DNA of 64,000 nucleotides, taken from positions 10,778,921 to 10,842,920 of the forward strand of contig JANVCC010000049.1 of assembly GCA_025345505.1 (NCBI GenBank). Reading direction: 5' to 3'. The notes below the pieces were generated by a model. It was given only the letters and a program-made list of their open reading frames with translations, had not been told where the DNA came from and ran no database searches. Positions 49,628-59,720 of the stretch are shown here, one piece after another (position 1 is the stretch's first letter; every line of letters begins with the position of its first letter). Source of the DNA: Todiramphus chloris collaris. Taxonomy: Eukaryota > Chordata > Aves > Coraciiformes > Alcedinidae. A program made the translations under genes and the position numbers.

Positions 49628-51821
49628 ATGGGGAGTGCTGTATCAGCAATCGAGAAGGCAGCCGTGGACGGGCTGCTGAAGTTATCGGAAAAGACTGAGC
49701 ATAAGATATCGAGGTCAAATCTTGAAGATTTGTTGTTTTGGTGTAGACGACGTGGATTGCTCAAGGAGCTGTCCCAGGTTTTTAATGATGAACATTGGAA
49801 GATAATCGGAGGAGAAATCTGGGATAGTGTGCAGGCAGGGGCTAGAGAAGGCGCAGCAGTTGGCTTGGACTTACCGCCTAGTCCGGTTGGTTTTGGAACA
49901 GCTGCGAGCGGATGCGGCAATGTCGGGAGCTTTAAAAGGGGCCATTGCTTTGGCACAGGCAGACTCGGGCGGTGGGAGCCCAGAGACTGAGGGAACGAGG
50001 GAGGAGAGTAAAGTCTTTGATGATCCCCAGGGCCAGGGTTCTGTTTACCCGGCTAGTGGGGGGTCGAGTAGCCGGGACATTGTGTCTGCCGACGAGGCAG
50101 AAGAACTTCCTCCTCCTTTAAATTCGTTTGTTGTAACATCGGACGGCCCCAAGCCTATGCTCTCTAATCCTTTTGTCGCCGCTCCGGTGGGACATAAGGG
50201 GCAATACGATGATTTTATAACTCCTTATGTCCCGCTAAGTACCCGAGAGCCCGAGACAATGGAAACCGACCCAGCCGCAGTTCCTCTGCCCCCGGAGGCA
50301 GAGGAGGGTGCTCTGGACTTAAAGGAACACGAGCGGCTGATGCGGCAGCTTTTGGACGAGATGAAACGGCTGAGGGGGGGGGCGTCGAAACCTGTTAGAT
50401 CTTTAGCATATCAAAGGGCTACGGAGGCGATTAAACAGGGCCTGGAGGCAGTGGGACAGTGGGTTGAAAAGGAACGGGCTAAAAGGAACGACCTAAACTT
50501 GCTTTCGGAAAATTTAACGAGGGGACAATTGCTCGAAAGGGCGAAGGAAGGAAAGCTTTTATTGTCGGAGGGGGAGTTGCATGACCTTTTAAAAGCCCGG
50601 TTCGGGCCCGCGGAGGGACTGACTACGGAGGAACGGCAAATCCTCCGACAACAGAGGGGTGCCCTGAAAAGGGATCAGGGGGACCCTGGGGACTTTCGAA
50701 GGGGCGCTGCGACTGCAACAGTGCCGGCTCGATCGGAGCCGCCGAGGGACCCAACGTTTAACGCGCAAACTCGGTGGCACGGGATTGTGAGCAATGCAAA
50801 ATTAGAAGGGGATTTCGCGTTTGCGCCGTTGCTGTCTGCTCCGGTGTTTGCAACACCAAATGGACCGGAGTGGCGGCCATTGGACTGGAATTTGGTTCAG
50901 AACTTACAAAGTGCAATATTGAGCTATGGTATAGACAATAAATTGGTTCGCCGCCAAGTGCAGGCGCTGTTTAAGTATCAGGAGCTGACCCCCTCTGATA
51001 CTCGGGCTATTATGGAGCTAATATTAGGACCTACTGCGTATACTTTATTTTTGACAAAGTGGCAGGAGATTTTAGAAAATTATCAACTGAACAATTTAGA
51101 TCTGACACAGGATGACCCTCTGCGCCTGGCCAGTTTATCACAGCTGATGGGGTCAGGGGAGTTCCGAGATCCACAAAGGCAAGCGGCATTGCACCCGCGT
51201 ATTCTGGGTCAGTCTAAGGCAGCTGCATTAGAGGCGTTCGGAATACTCCCTCAAATTGGGAAGCCATCTCCACCGTACATCAAAATAGTACAAAGCCCCG
51301 GTGAGCCATTTTTGGCATTTGTTGATAAGGTTCGCGAGGCAGTGGAAGCCGTGCCGAATGTACCGCCTGAAATGAAAACGATCATGGTTAAGGAAGTGGT
51401 TGTTCAAAATGCTAATAGCAGCTGTAAAAGAATTATAGCAACTCAGCCCCCTACGGCTACCCTGGTGCAGCTGGTTGAAGCGTGTTCTCGTGCACCGTGG
51501 GAGGACGAAAAAGAGAAAGCACAAATTCACGCCAGCACGTTAGCGGTGGCTTTACGGCAGGGGCTGCAGGGAAAAGGAGGGCAAAACTGTTACAGCTGTG
51601 GGCAGCCGGGGCACTGGAAGAAAAACTGTCCACAAAGGTGCATGCAGGCTCCTAAGGGTCCTGCTGCGGGTTTCTCAGGGAATTGTTCAAGGTGTGATAA
51701 GTTTGGGCATAAGGCACAAGAATGTCGGTCCCGCTTTAAGAAGGATGGCACCCCATTAGGGGGGGGCGGGAAACGGACGGAGCCGCGGCCCGAGCGCGGC
51801 CAAAAAGTACTCGGCGGGTAG
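49628..51821 (+). pseudogene. gag: gag, one frameshift
   Basis: Structural polyprotein. It starts MGSAVSA, an N-myristoylation signal, in frame 2; near 49830 the frame moves to frame 3 and stays open to TAG at 51819-51821. The N-terminal part is matrix-like (LLFWCRRRGLLKELS). Next comes a charged, Pro-rich linker; a capsid region around 50770-51530 includes a major-homology-like stretch (IVQSPGEPFLAFVDKVREAV). Two CCHC zinc knuckles follow: CYSCGQPGHWKKNC (51588-51629) and CSRCDKFGHKAQEC (51684-51725). Myristoylation and matrix look betaretroviral rather than alpharetroviral. A single indel separates it from an intact reading frame. Confidence 0.9.
51761..51800 (+). promoter_or_regulatory. 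Candidate -1 frameshift signal, gag/pro
   Basis: GGGGGGC at 51761-51767 is phased G|GGG|GGC in the gag frame, the X-XXY-YYZ arrangement. The -1 frame is open from here into pro. A hairpin with 6-bp GC stem (GCCGCG 51782-51787 with CGCGGC 51795-51800, 7-nt loop) lies 14 nt further on. Confidence 0.55.
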
Positions 51822-52612
51822 AGAACCAGCCTGGCTGTCTCGACCAGCTCTCTGCTGCCACCTCCGGGAGCGCTGGAGTCGATTTGGCCCTGGCAAGAAC
51901 AGTAAGCATTACAACTAGTGATGTCCAGGTGTTAGATACTACCACCAAGGGACCTTTGGGGCGAGGTCTATTGGCTTTGCTCATTGGAAGATCTTCTATT
52001 AGCAGACAGGGCATATTTGTGTTACCTGGACTAATTGATGCCGACTATACTGGAGTAATTAAAATAATGGTCAAGGTGTTTTCACCTCCTGTTACTATCC
52101 CTCAGAGTAGTAAAATTGCACAACTGATACCTTTTCGTAGTGAGGTGCCAAAAGGGGCTGCTGGTGGCCGTGGAACGAGAGGATTTGGGAGCACGGGAAA
52201 TAATTTAGTTCTCTTTACTGCCAAGGTAGGAACAGAACGTCCTGAAAGGGCAGTGGACATCTGGCAGGGAAATAGCTCCCTAAGACAAACTATGAATCTT
52301 CCTCAAATTAAGATGATGTTAGATACAGGCTCAGACATTACTATTGTCCCAGAAGGCGCTTGGCCCCTGCACTGGCCGCTTAGGTCTATGGGGGATACTG
52401 TCACCGGAACTGGGGGCAGTCAAGCAACAAAACAAAGTGTGAATTGGTGTTTGGTCACTGACGAGGAGGGTAACCAAGCTTGGGTTCGTCCGTTCGTCAT
52501 GCATACCCCCCTTTGGATATTGGGTCGGGATGTGCTTTCTCAATGGGGCCTCACGCTGCAAACGGCACCTTTTGTGGGGCGGCCACTGGGGGGCAGGGCC
52601 TACCCACTCTAA
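51767..52612 (+). CDS. pro: pro: dUTPase plus aspartic protease
   Basis: Open in the -1 frame relative to gag, from inside the gag 3' end to TAA at 52610-52612. The first part carries trimeric dUTPase motifs in order: ATSGSAGVDL, GLIDADYTGVIKI, SSKIAQLIPF and the C-terminal GRGTRGFGSTG. The second part is a retroviral aspartic protease with LDTGSDITIVPEGAWP (active-site Asp) and WILGRDVLSQWG. A dUTPase fused ahead of the protease is a betaretrovirus-type feature absent from classic alpharetroviruses. No internal stop; this reading frame appears complete. Confidence 0.9.
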   Translation, partial: RETDGAAARARPKSTRRVENQPGCLDQLSAATSGSAGVDLALARTVSITTSDVQVLDTTTKGPLGRGLLALLIGRSSISRQGIFVLPGLIDADYTGVIKIMVKVFSPPVTIPQSSKIAQLIPFRSEVPKGAAGGRGTRGFGSTGNNLVLFTAKVGTERPERAVDIWQGNSSLRQTMNLPQIKMMLDTGSDITIVPEGAWPLHWPLRSMGDTVTGTGGSQATKQSVNWCLVTDEEGNQAWVRPFVMHTPLWILGRDVLSQWGLTLQTAPFVGRPLGGRAYPL

Positions 52613-52648
52613 AACTGGAATGGACTACGATTGAACCAGTTTGGGTAG
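52588..52648 (+). promoter_or_regulatory. Candidate -1 frameshift signal, pro/pol
   Basis: GGGGGGC at 52588-52594 is phased G|GGG|GGC in the pro frame. Five nt later a two-part stem can form: CTACCC (52600-52605) with GGGTAG (52643-52648), and AACTGG (52613-52618) with CCAGTT (52636-52641). The -1 frame opens directly into reverse transcriptase. Confidence 0.6.
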
Positions 52649-53577
52649 CTCAGTGGCCGCTCACTAAGGACAAAATCGAGCCCTTGCAGCAATTAGTTGA
52701 GGAGCAGTTAAAACTGGGTCACCTCCGACCTTCCACAAGCAGCTGGAATACTCATGTTTTTGTAATACGAAAGAAATCTGGTAAATGGCGGTTACTACAT
52801 GATCTGCGTGCAGTTAATGCAGCGATGAAGGACATGGGAACTCTGCAGCCGGGATTACCATCCCCGGCTGCTCTGCCCAAGGACTGGCATTTGTTAGTGA
52901 TTGATCTGAAGGACTGTTTTTTCTCGATTCCACTTCATCCTGAGGATATGGAGAAGTTTGCATTCAGCCTGCCGGCAATCAACAACAGCGGACCAGCACA
53001 ACGGTATGAATGGACTGTGCTGCCACAAGGAATGAAGAACAGCCCAACGATCTGTCAATGGTTTGTGGACCTGGCTTTAAAGCCATGGAAGGCTCAACAC
53101 CCACATGCTCTGGTCTATCATTATATGGATGACATCTTAATAGCAACAAGGGAGCTGCTCTCCAAGCACGCCGAGCAGTTTCTGCGTAAAAATCTGGCCA
53201 CATATGGTCTCACGGTTGCGGAAGAAAAGGTCCAGTGTAACGAGCCCTGGTCATACCTGGGTATGACAGTAACCAGCACAAGGATTCGCCCAAATAAATT
53301 ACAGCTAACCTCTGTTGTTAAAACAGTTAATGATGTTCAGAAATTGGTAGGGGATATTCAATGGATACGAGTCTGGTGTGGCATCACTAACAGTGAGATG
53401 TTCCTGTTGATAGAACTGTTAAAAGACTCATCAGACCCAGTGCAACCAAGGACACTGAATACAAAGGCGCTGAAAGCCTTGGAGAACATTGAGAAGAAAA
53501 TTGCCCTAGAACAAACCTACCGGTATCAACCCAGCTTACCAATAGGTATTGCCATATATCAGACATGTAGGAAATGA
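52594..53577 (+). pseudogene. pol: pol, reverse transcriptase part
   Basis: Reverse transcriptase fingers, palm and thumb: WPLTKDKIEPLQQLVEEQL, GKWRLLHDLRAVN, LVIDLKDCFFSIPLH (first catalytic Asp), LPQGMKNSPTICQ, and YMDD at 53122-53133 (catalytic Asp pair). The thumb follows (IQWIRVWCGI). The frame runs into out-of-frame sequence and stops at 53575-53577, just after a deletion that removes the connection and most of RNase H. The polymerase core itself shows no stop. Confidence 0.9.
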
Positions 53578-54583
53578 AAACATCTATGCCTTATTAATCC
53601 AGCTGAAAGGGCAGCTCGAAGAGAGACGTCAACCATTATGGTGTGCTCATATGCGCAGTCACACCGGATTGCCAGGATTTCTTGCTGAAGGAAATGCCTA
53701 TATTGATGGCCTGGTATCCACCTCGGCACAGCAGCCGAGTGCCATTTGCCAAGCACAGCAATCTCATGCCTTTTATCATCAGTCAGTTCGTGCACTTAAG
53801 CGAGAATTTCAGATCACCAAGGCACAAGCCAGAGCGGTCGTTGCAGCATGTCCAGACTGCGCTCGAGCATCCCCGCTTCAACCGTTCGGAACTAATCCGC
53901 GGGGATTACAGCCACGAAGCATATGGCAGTCAGACGTTACTGAGATACCTGCTTTTGGCAGGCTAAAGCATATACATGTTACAGTAGACACTTGCAGTAA
54001 AGCAATTTGGGCTACGGCCACCCCCTCTACTTCTTTCAAATATGTTAAGCAGCATTGGTTAGCTGCCTTTGCGGCACTGGGTCAGCTGCATGACATTAAA
54101 ACGGACAATGGGCCTGCTCATACTAGCAAGGCTTGTGCGCAATTTTTGGGGAGTTGGAAGATCTTACATGAAACAGGTATCCCCTATAATAGTACGGGGC
54201 AAGCCATAATTGAACACAGACACCAAGACTTAAAACGCCTCGTTGCGGTTTTGAAAAAAGAGGGGGAGCTGTCCCCCCAAAATGTTTTAATGAAAGCATG
54301 TTATGTCATAAATTGGAAAAACATTGTGGGAGGGGAGAACGAACCGCATGAAGTGCCCATGAAGTTGCACTTGGGAGACAATCCCACTAATTTTTCGCGT
54401 TTTGGTGTTAATGTGGAAGTATGGGATCCTGTGGGGGGAGCCTGGCAAGGTGGTTTTAAACTGCTAACATGGGGTCGAGGTTATGCTTGTGTTGTTACAG
54501 GTGACAACACAAGGTGGGTGCCCGCAAAGTGGGTACGACCAGACGTGTCAAACAGAAAGAAAGACGAGGACGATGACACATGA
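53549..54583 (+). pseudogene. pol: pol, RNase H remnant and integrase
   Basis: In a different frame from the reverse transcriptase. The first ~60 residues are the end of RNase H (HMRSHTGLPGFLAEGNAYID), so the first acidic residues of that active site are lost. Integrase follows: zinc-binding H-x3-H...C-x2-C (SHAFYH...CPDC), core with WQSDVTE, KTDNGPAHT and GQAIIEHRHQD (D,D,E), and a C-terminal domain with WVPAKWVRPD. The stop is at 54581-54583. Integrase looks intact, but the polyprotein that would carry it is broken upstream. Confidence 0.88.
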
Positions 54584-54601
54584 GGAGACCCTAACCGTTA
54601 T

Positions 54602-55848
54602 TTGATTATTGTAACAAAAAACAGGACGTGGTATATTTTTTTGTCTATGTTAATAGTTGCAGTCAATAATGGGAGCATTGATGTAACAAAGTATAACCCT
54701 AGGGATAATGTTTGGGTTACGTTTGCTAATGCCACTAATCAACAAGCCTTTTGCTTAAGCATAGGTAGTGTAAGCAATCCTTTTCGCACCTGCTTAATTG
54801 GAGTTCCCACATGGAGCCCCTCAGAGTTTAGAGGGTGGATGAAGAAGTGGCCTTAAACTTGCTGACGACCAGGCTTTAAATAGATCTTGTTTAGAAAAGA
54901 ATTCTGGTGGTAACGATGACGGCAGGATCCAGTGTTGCCTGATAAAAGCCTTAAATATCTCTTTAACTTCTCCCCCGGAGGAGTTAGACCTTTTTGGGAG
55001 TGTAAATGCCACCAATTTTACGGTGTTGGGGAAATCTGGAGGCTGGTTGCAATTTGAACTGCGAAATAAGAACGACCTTAACCTGAACAGGAAAAAATGG
55101 GCAACACTGGATTCTGCTCTACAGAGTAGTGCAGTATGGAAATCAATATATACACAATGCAATGCAAGCAATATCACTAGGCCAATGGCTCCACATTTAA
55201 TTTGTGGAGATCGGGCGTGGAATGGAATCCCTGCTTATTCCCAGGGAGGTCCTTGTTTTTTGGGAAAGTTTTCGCTGTTTCACCCCAACATTTCACTGTT
55301 AATGAAATGGGGACGATCGAATACCACGAGCAGACGGAAAAGATCAATTCATGAGTTACAGTGTGATCAAGTCGAAGACCCTCACTTTTGGTCTAGGACA
55401 GGAAATTTTTTCTCTTCGCTGTTGCTCCCTGGCCTAGCGGTGGCCAAGGCTTTAGCGATGGAAAAACAGTTGGCCTGTTGGACCAAAAATGAATTAGACA
55501 CGACTTCGGATATCCTGGATATGTTGTCTCGGGATGTGCAAAGCGTTAATCATGCGGTGTTGCAAGATAGGGCTGCAATAGACTTTTTGCTGTTAGCCCA
55601 GGGTCATGGGTGTGAGGAGTTTGAAGGGATGTGCTGTATGAATCTGTCGGATCACTGTATCCATACACGAAAAAATCGTGCAGATGTGAGAAGGGTTGCA
55701 TCGCTTAAAGGAAGAGTCTGGGTTGGGTATTGAGGAGTGGCTGAAGGGGTTGGGGATTGGCCCATGGTTAAGAAGTTTGATAATGATGTTCTTAGGCCCT
55801 TGTCTAATTGTTTTGATTATATTATTGTTAGGACCTTGTTTGATTTGA
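54602..55848 (+). pseudogene. env: env, alpharetrovirus-like, two frameshifts
   Basis: Envelope remnant. The surface-subunit start (hydrophobic leader IFLSMLIVAVN) is in frame 2 (54602-54856); near 54840 coding shifts to frame 3 and is open to 55733. A basic cleavage site SRRKRS lies near 55332. The transmembrane subunit has a C-x6-CC motif (CEEFEGMCC) of the type covalently bound to the surface subunit. Near 55705 the frame shifts again; a hydrophobic anchor (IMMFLGPCLIVLIILLLG) ends at TGA 55846-55848. Several N-x-S/T glycosylation sites are visible. Similarity by eye is to avian alpharetroviral Env. The pre-start region overlaps the integrase stop; no good AUG is apparent. Confidence 0.85.
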
Positions 55849-55890
55849 TGTGTGCAGGACCGGTTGGAAGCCATAAGCCACGCTGTATTT

Positions 55891-55907
55891 GAAAAAAGAG
55901 GGGGAGA
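55891..55907 (+). other. Polypurine tract
   Basis: GAAAAAAGAGGGGGAGA directly abuts the 3' LTR start, the expected plus-strand primer site. Confidence 0.9.
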
Positions 55908-56328
55908 TGCTGGGACTTTGGACTTGCTCAGGGTGTGTGAGAAAATTTGAGCAAGCTGCATGAGAAAATCTGAGGGAGCCTATGCAAGGATGCCGCATCC
56001 CTAACCACAAGAACAAGGGAGTTAAGTTAAGCAAGAAATGTAACAAGCTTCAGGGACTTGAGCACGGACTTGTAACAAGCTGAAGGAACTTGTGCAAGAT
56101 AGCATGGACTTGAACATCAGTATCGGTGACCAATCAGGAACGAAGGAGGCTGCATGATCGGCGCGTGGACAGGTATAGGTGACCAATTGTATTAGTTAGG
56201 CGCTTCGCGTGATGCGTGATCGGGACAAGCAAAATGTATATAAGCTACTGCATTTGTACAATAAATGGAGCTTGATTCCACATCATATTGGTGTGTTGTT
56301 CATCTCCGTTCACCCTCGGGCCGCGACA
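55908..56328 (+). repeat. 3' LTR of the provirus
   Basis: 421 bp, intact. TG...CA ends, CCAAT in the U3 (GACCAATCAGG), TATATAA at 56237-56243 and AATAAA at 56260-56265. It is followed by the target duplication ATGATC (56329-56334). It preserves the uninterrupted GGGAC that was duplicated in the 5' copy. Confidence 0.95.
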
Positions 56329-56334
56329 ATGATC

Positions 56335-56664
56335 CCTCAGCTTTATAACAAATATGATGTATGTAGGATGGAATGGAATCCCTTGATGGTCAGTTTAGGG
56401 TCACCTGTCCTGTCCACTACTCCCTGCAGATGTGTCCTTTTACTTTCTGCACCCCTCAGTGTTGTACACAAGATCCAGCAGTGGCCTTGGTCTGCACACC
56501 CATCCTTGGTACTAACTCTAAGCATCAGGTGTTATCGCTGCTAGAAGCAGACACTGTCTGTGAAAACAGGCTGCTAACTTCAGATAGTGCAGTTAGTTGG
56601 AAGAACTGAGCTGAAAAGTGAAATCACTGAACAGAATTAGTTCTGTTCTCATTCAAACCAGAAT
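56335..56664 (-). mobile_element. Old ERVL-like LTR, second part
   Basis: Continuation of the LTR at 47795-48202, matching 21610-21964 (shared GGTCACCTGT, CTTGGTCTGCACA, GTTATC.CTGCTAGAA, ACAGAATTAGTT.TGTTCT). On the minus strand it begins near the complement of AAACCAGAATA. Confidence 0.85.
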
Positions 56665-56681
56665 ATTGTACTCCTTATTCA

Positions 56682-57403
56682 CAGAATCACAGAACGTTAG
56701 GGGTTGGAAGGGACCTAGAAAGATCATCTAGTCCAATCCCCCTGCTAGAGCAGGATCACCTAGATCAGGTCACACAGGAACATGTCCAGGTGGGTTCTGA
56801 ATGTCTCCAGAGGAGATTCGCAGCCTGTTCCAGTGCTCCATCACCCTCACTGTGAAGAAGTTTTTCCTTCTGTTTACCTGAAACCTACACTCCAGCTTGC
56901 ACCCCTTGCCCCTTGACCTATCACTGGATGTCACTGAGAAGAGCCTGGCTCCATCATCCTGACACCTGCCCTTTACATATTTATAGACATTAATAAGGTC
57001 ACCCCTCGGTCTTCTCCAGGCTAAAAAGACCCAGCTGTCTCAGCCTTTCTTCATAAGGGAGATGCTCTACTCCCTTAATCATCTTTGTGCCTCTGTGCTG
57101 GACTGTCTCCAGTAGCTCCCAGTCTTTCTTGAACTGAGGTGCCCAGAACTGGATACAGTACTCCAGGATGAGGCCTCACCAGTGCAGAGTAGAGGGGGAG
57201 GAGAACCATCCTTGACCTGCTGGCCATGCTTTTCTTAATGCATCCCAGGATGCCATTGACCTCCTTGACCACAAGGGCGCATTGTTGGCTCATGGTCATC
57301 TTCATGTCCACCATGACTCCTAGATCTTTTTCCCCAGAGCTGCTCTCCAACAGATCAGCCCCCAACCTCTACTGATACATGGGGTTGTTCTTCCCCAGAT
57401 GTA
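56682..57403 (-). mobile_element. CR1 LINE, 5'-truncated
   Basis: Minus-strand CR1 with 3' terminus at the low end (ACAGAATCACAGAACG) and truncation at 57403. It encodes the ORF2 tail SSGEKDLGVMVDMKMTMSQQ and CIKKSMASRSRMVLLPLYSA. It abuts the next CR1, which has its own 3' end at 57404. Confidence 0.9.
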
Positions 57404-59720
57404 GAATCATAGAATTGTCAGGGTTGGAAGGGACTTTAAAGATCATCTGGTTCCAACCACCCTGCCATAGGCAGGGACACCTCCCACTAGAGCAGGTTGC
57501 TCAGAGCCCCATCCAGCCGGGTCTTAAAAACTTCCAAGGATGGGGCTTCCACCACCTCTCTGAGCAACCTGTTCCAGTGTCTCACCACCCTCATGGTGAA
57601 GAAATTCTTCCTAATGTCTAACCTGAATTGACCTATCTCTAATTTTAATCCATTCCCTCTAGTCCTATCCCTGCCTTACAGCCTAAAAAGTCCCTCACCA
57701 GCTTTCTTGTAGACCCCTTCAGATACTGGAAGGCCACAATAAGGTCTCCCTGGAGCCTTCTTTTCTCCAGACTGAACAACCCCAACTGTCTCAGTCTGTC
57801 CCCATAGGAGAGGTGCTCCAGCCCTCTGATCATCCTCGTGGCCCTTCTCTGGACACACTCCAGCACGTCCATATCCTCCCTGTAATAGGGACTCCAGAAC
57901 TGGACGCAGTACCCCAGGTGAGGTCTCACGAGAGAGGAGTAGAGGGGGAGAATCACTTCCGTCAACCTGCTAGCCATGCTTCTCTTGATACAGCCCAGGA
58001 TACAATTGGCCCTCTGGGCTGCAAGAGCACACTGATGGTTCATGTTGAGCTTCTCATCGACCAGTACTCCCAAGTCCAATTCTTCCTGGCTGCTCTCAAG
58101 CCAGTCACTTCCCAGCCTATATTGGTGCTTGGGATTGCTCCGACCCAGATGGAGGACCTTGCATTTGGCCTTGTTGAACTTCATGAGGTTGACATGGGCC
58201 CACCCCTCCAGCCTGTCAAGGTCCCTCCGGATGGCATACCTTCCCTCTAGCGTGTCAGCTGCCCCACACAGTTTAGTGTCGTCGGCAAACTTGCTGAGGG
58301 TGCACTCAATGCCACTGTCCATGTCGCTGACAAAGATGTTAAACAAGACTGGTCCCAGTACTGATCCTTGAGGGACTCCACTTGTCACTGGTCTCCACTT
58401 GGATACCAACCCAATGACAACCACTATTTAGGAGCGACCGTCAAGCCAGTTCTTTATCCACTGAATTGTCCATCCATCAAATCCATATTTCACCATCTTG
58501 GGGACCAGAATGTCGTGTGGGACAGTGTTGAAGGCTTTGCTCAAGTCCAGGTAAATGATGTTGGTTGCTCTTCCCCATCTATTGATGTTGTGACCTTCTC
58601 ATAGAACACCACCAGGTTAGTCAGGCATGATTTGCCCTTGGTGAAGCCATGTTGGTTACAGCCAATCACTTTGTCAGGATTCATCTGCCTCAGTAGTGCC
58701 TCCAGGAGGATCCACTCCATGATCTTACCAGGCACAGAAGTGAGACTGACTGACCTATCGTTCCCAGATTCATCCACCTTCCCCTTTTTGAGTATGGGGG
58801 TTATATTTCTCCTTTTCCAGTCAGTGGGGACTTCACCAGACTGCCATGACTTTTGGAATGTAATAGATAGCAGTTTAGCAACCTCATCTGCCAGTTCTCT
58901 CAGCACCCATGGGTGTATCCCACAGGGTCCCATGGACTTGTGCGCTTTCAGGTTCTTCAGATGGTCACAAACCTGATCTTCACTTGCAATGGGCAGTTCT
59001 TTCATCCCAATTCCTGCCATCAACTTCTGTGACTCTGGGGGTGTGGCTGGAGCCCTTGCCAATGAAGACTGAGGAAAAGAAGTCATTGAGGACCTCAGCC
59101 TTCTCAACATCACCTGCCACCAGTTCTCCAGTTTCTTTTCTGAGGGGGCCCACACCTTCCCTGGTCTTTTTCTTTCCTATAGAAATTTTTGGCATTACCC
59201 CTAATCTCCCTGGCTAGATTTAAGTCTAATTGAGCTTTAGCTCTCCTGACCAAGTCTCTTGCTGCTCAGGCAGATTCCTTGTATGACCCCCACTGTAGCT
59301 GTCCTTTCCACTCCTTGTAGAGATTCTTTTTGCATGACAGCATGTCCAGGAGTTCCTTGTTCATCTAGGCAGGTCTCCTAGCATTCTATCCTGCCTTTCT
59401 CTTTGCTGGTATAGTTTGCTCCTGGGAACTGAGATGGTGATCCTTGAATATCGACCAGCTGTCCTGGGCCCCCTACCCTCTAGGGCTTTGTCCCATGGCA
59501 CTTTGGCCAGCAGATCCCTGAAGCAATCAAAGTCTGCATGCCTACAGCCCAGGATTGTAAGCTTGGAGTACGTCCTCCTAGCTGCCCTGAGGATCTTAAA
59601 TTCAATCGCTTTGTGATCACTACAGCCAAGATTGTCCCCAAGTTTTACATCAGACACCAGCCCTTCCCTGTTGGTCAAAACAAGGTCCTTTCTTTGTCGG
59701 TTCCTCCACCATTTGAGGAG
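57404..59720 (-). mobile_element. CR1 LINE, longest copy (endonuclease end plus reverse transcriptase)
   Basis: Minus-strand, about 2.3 kb. From the 5' side: endonuclease end with GCSDHKAIEF (59678-59361 frame), linker, reverse transcriptase N-terminus with [20 protein letters not shown] (59155-58541), then [20 protein letters not shown] and the catalytic FADDTKL (58424-57645), followed by the 3' UTR and terminal repeat at 57404. Frame changes and stops make it inactive, but the palm motif is preserved. The 5' end is truncated within the endonuclease. Confidence 0.93.

Larger units (their letters stand above)
48203..56328 (+). mobile_element. Class II endogenous provirus (beta/alpha mixed type), defective
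   Basis: An 8.1-kb provirus, LTR-gag-pro-pol-env-LTR. It is flanked by an exact 6-bp target duplication ATGATC (48197-48202 and 56329-56334). Both LTRs start TGCTGGGACTTTGG and end GCCGCGACA. A primer site complementary to tRNA-Trp follows the 5' LTR and a purine tract precedes the 3' LTR. Defects: a solo LTR inserted in the 5' LTR, a gag frameshift near 49830, a pol deletion/frameshift near 53550 removing most of RNase H, and env frameshifts near 54840 and 55705. It cannot replicate on its own. Confidence 0.95.

Noticed and set aside
51768..51774. GGGAAAC as the gag/pro slippery site
   Set aside because: It is read GGG|AAA|C in the gag frame, the wrong phase for -1 tandem slippage; GGGGGGC just before it has the right phase.
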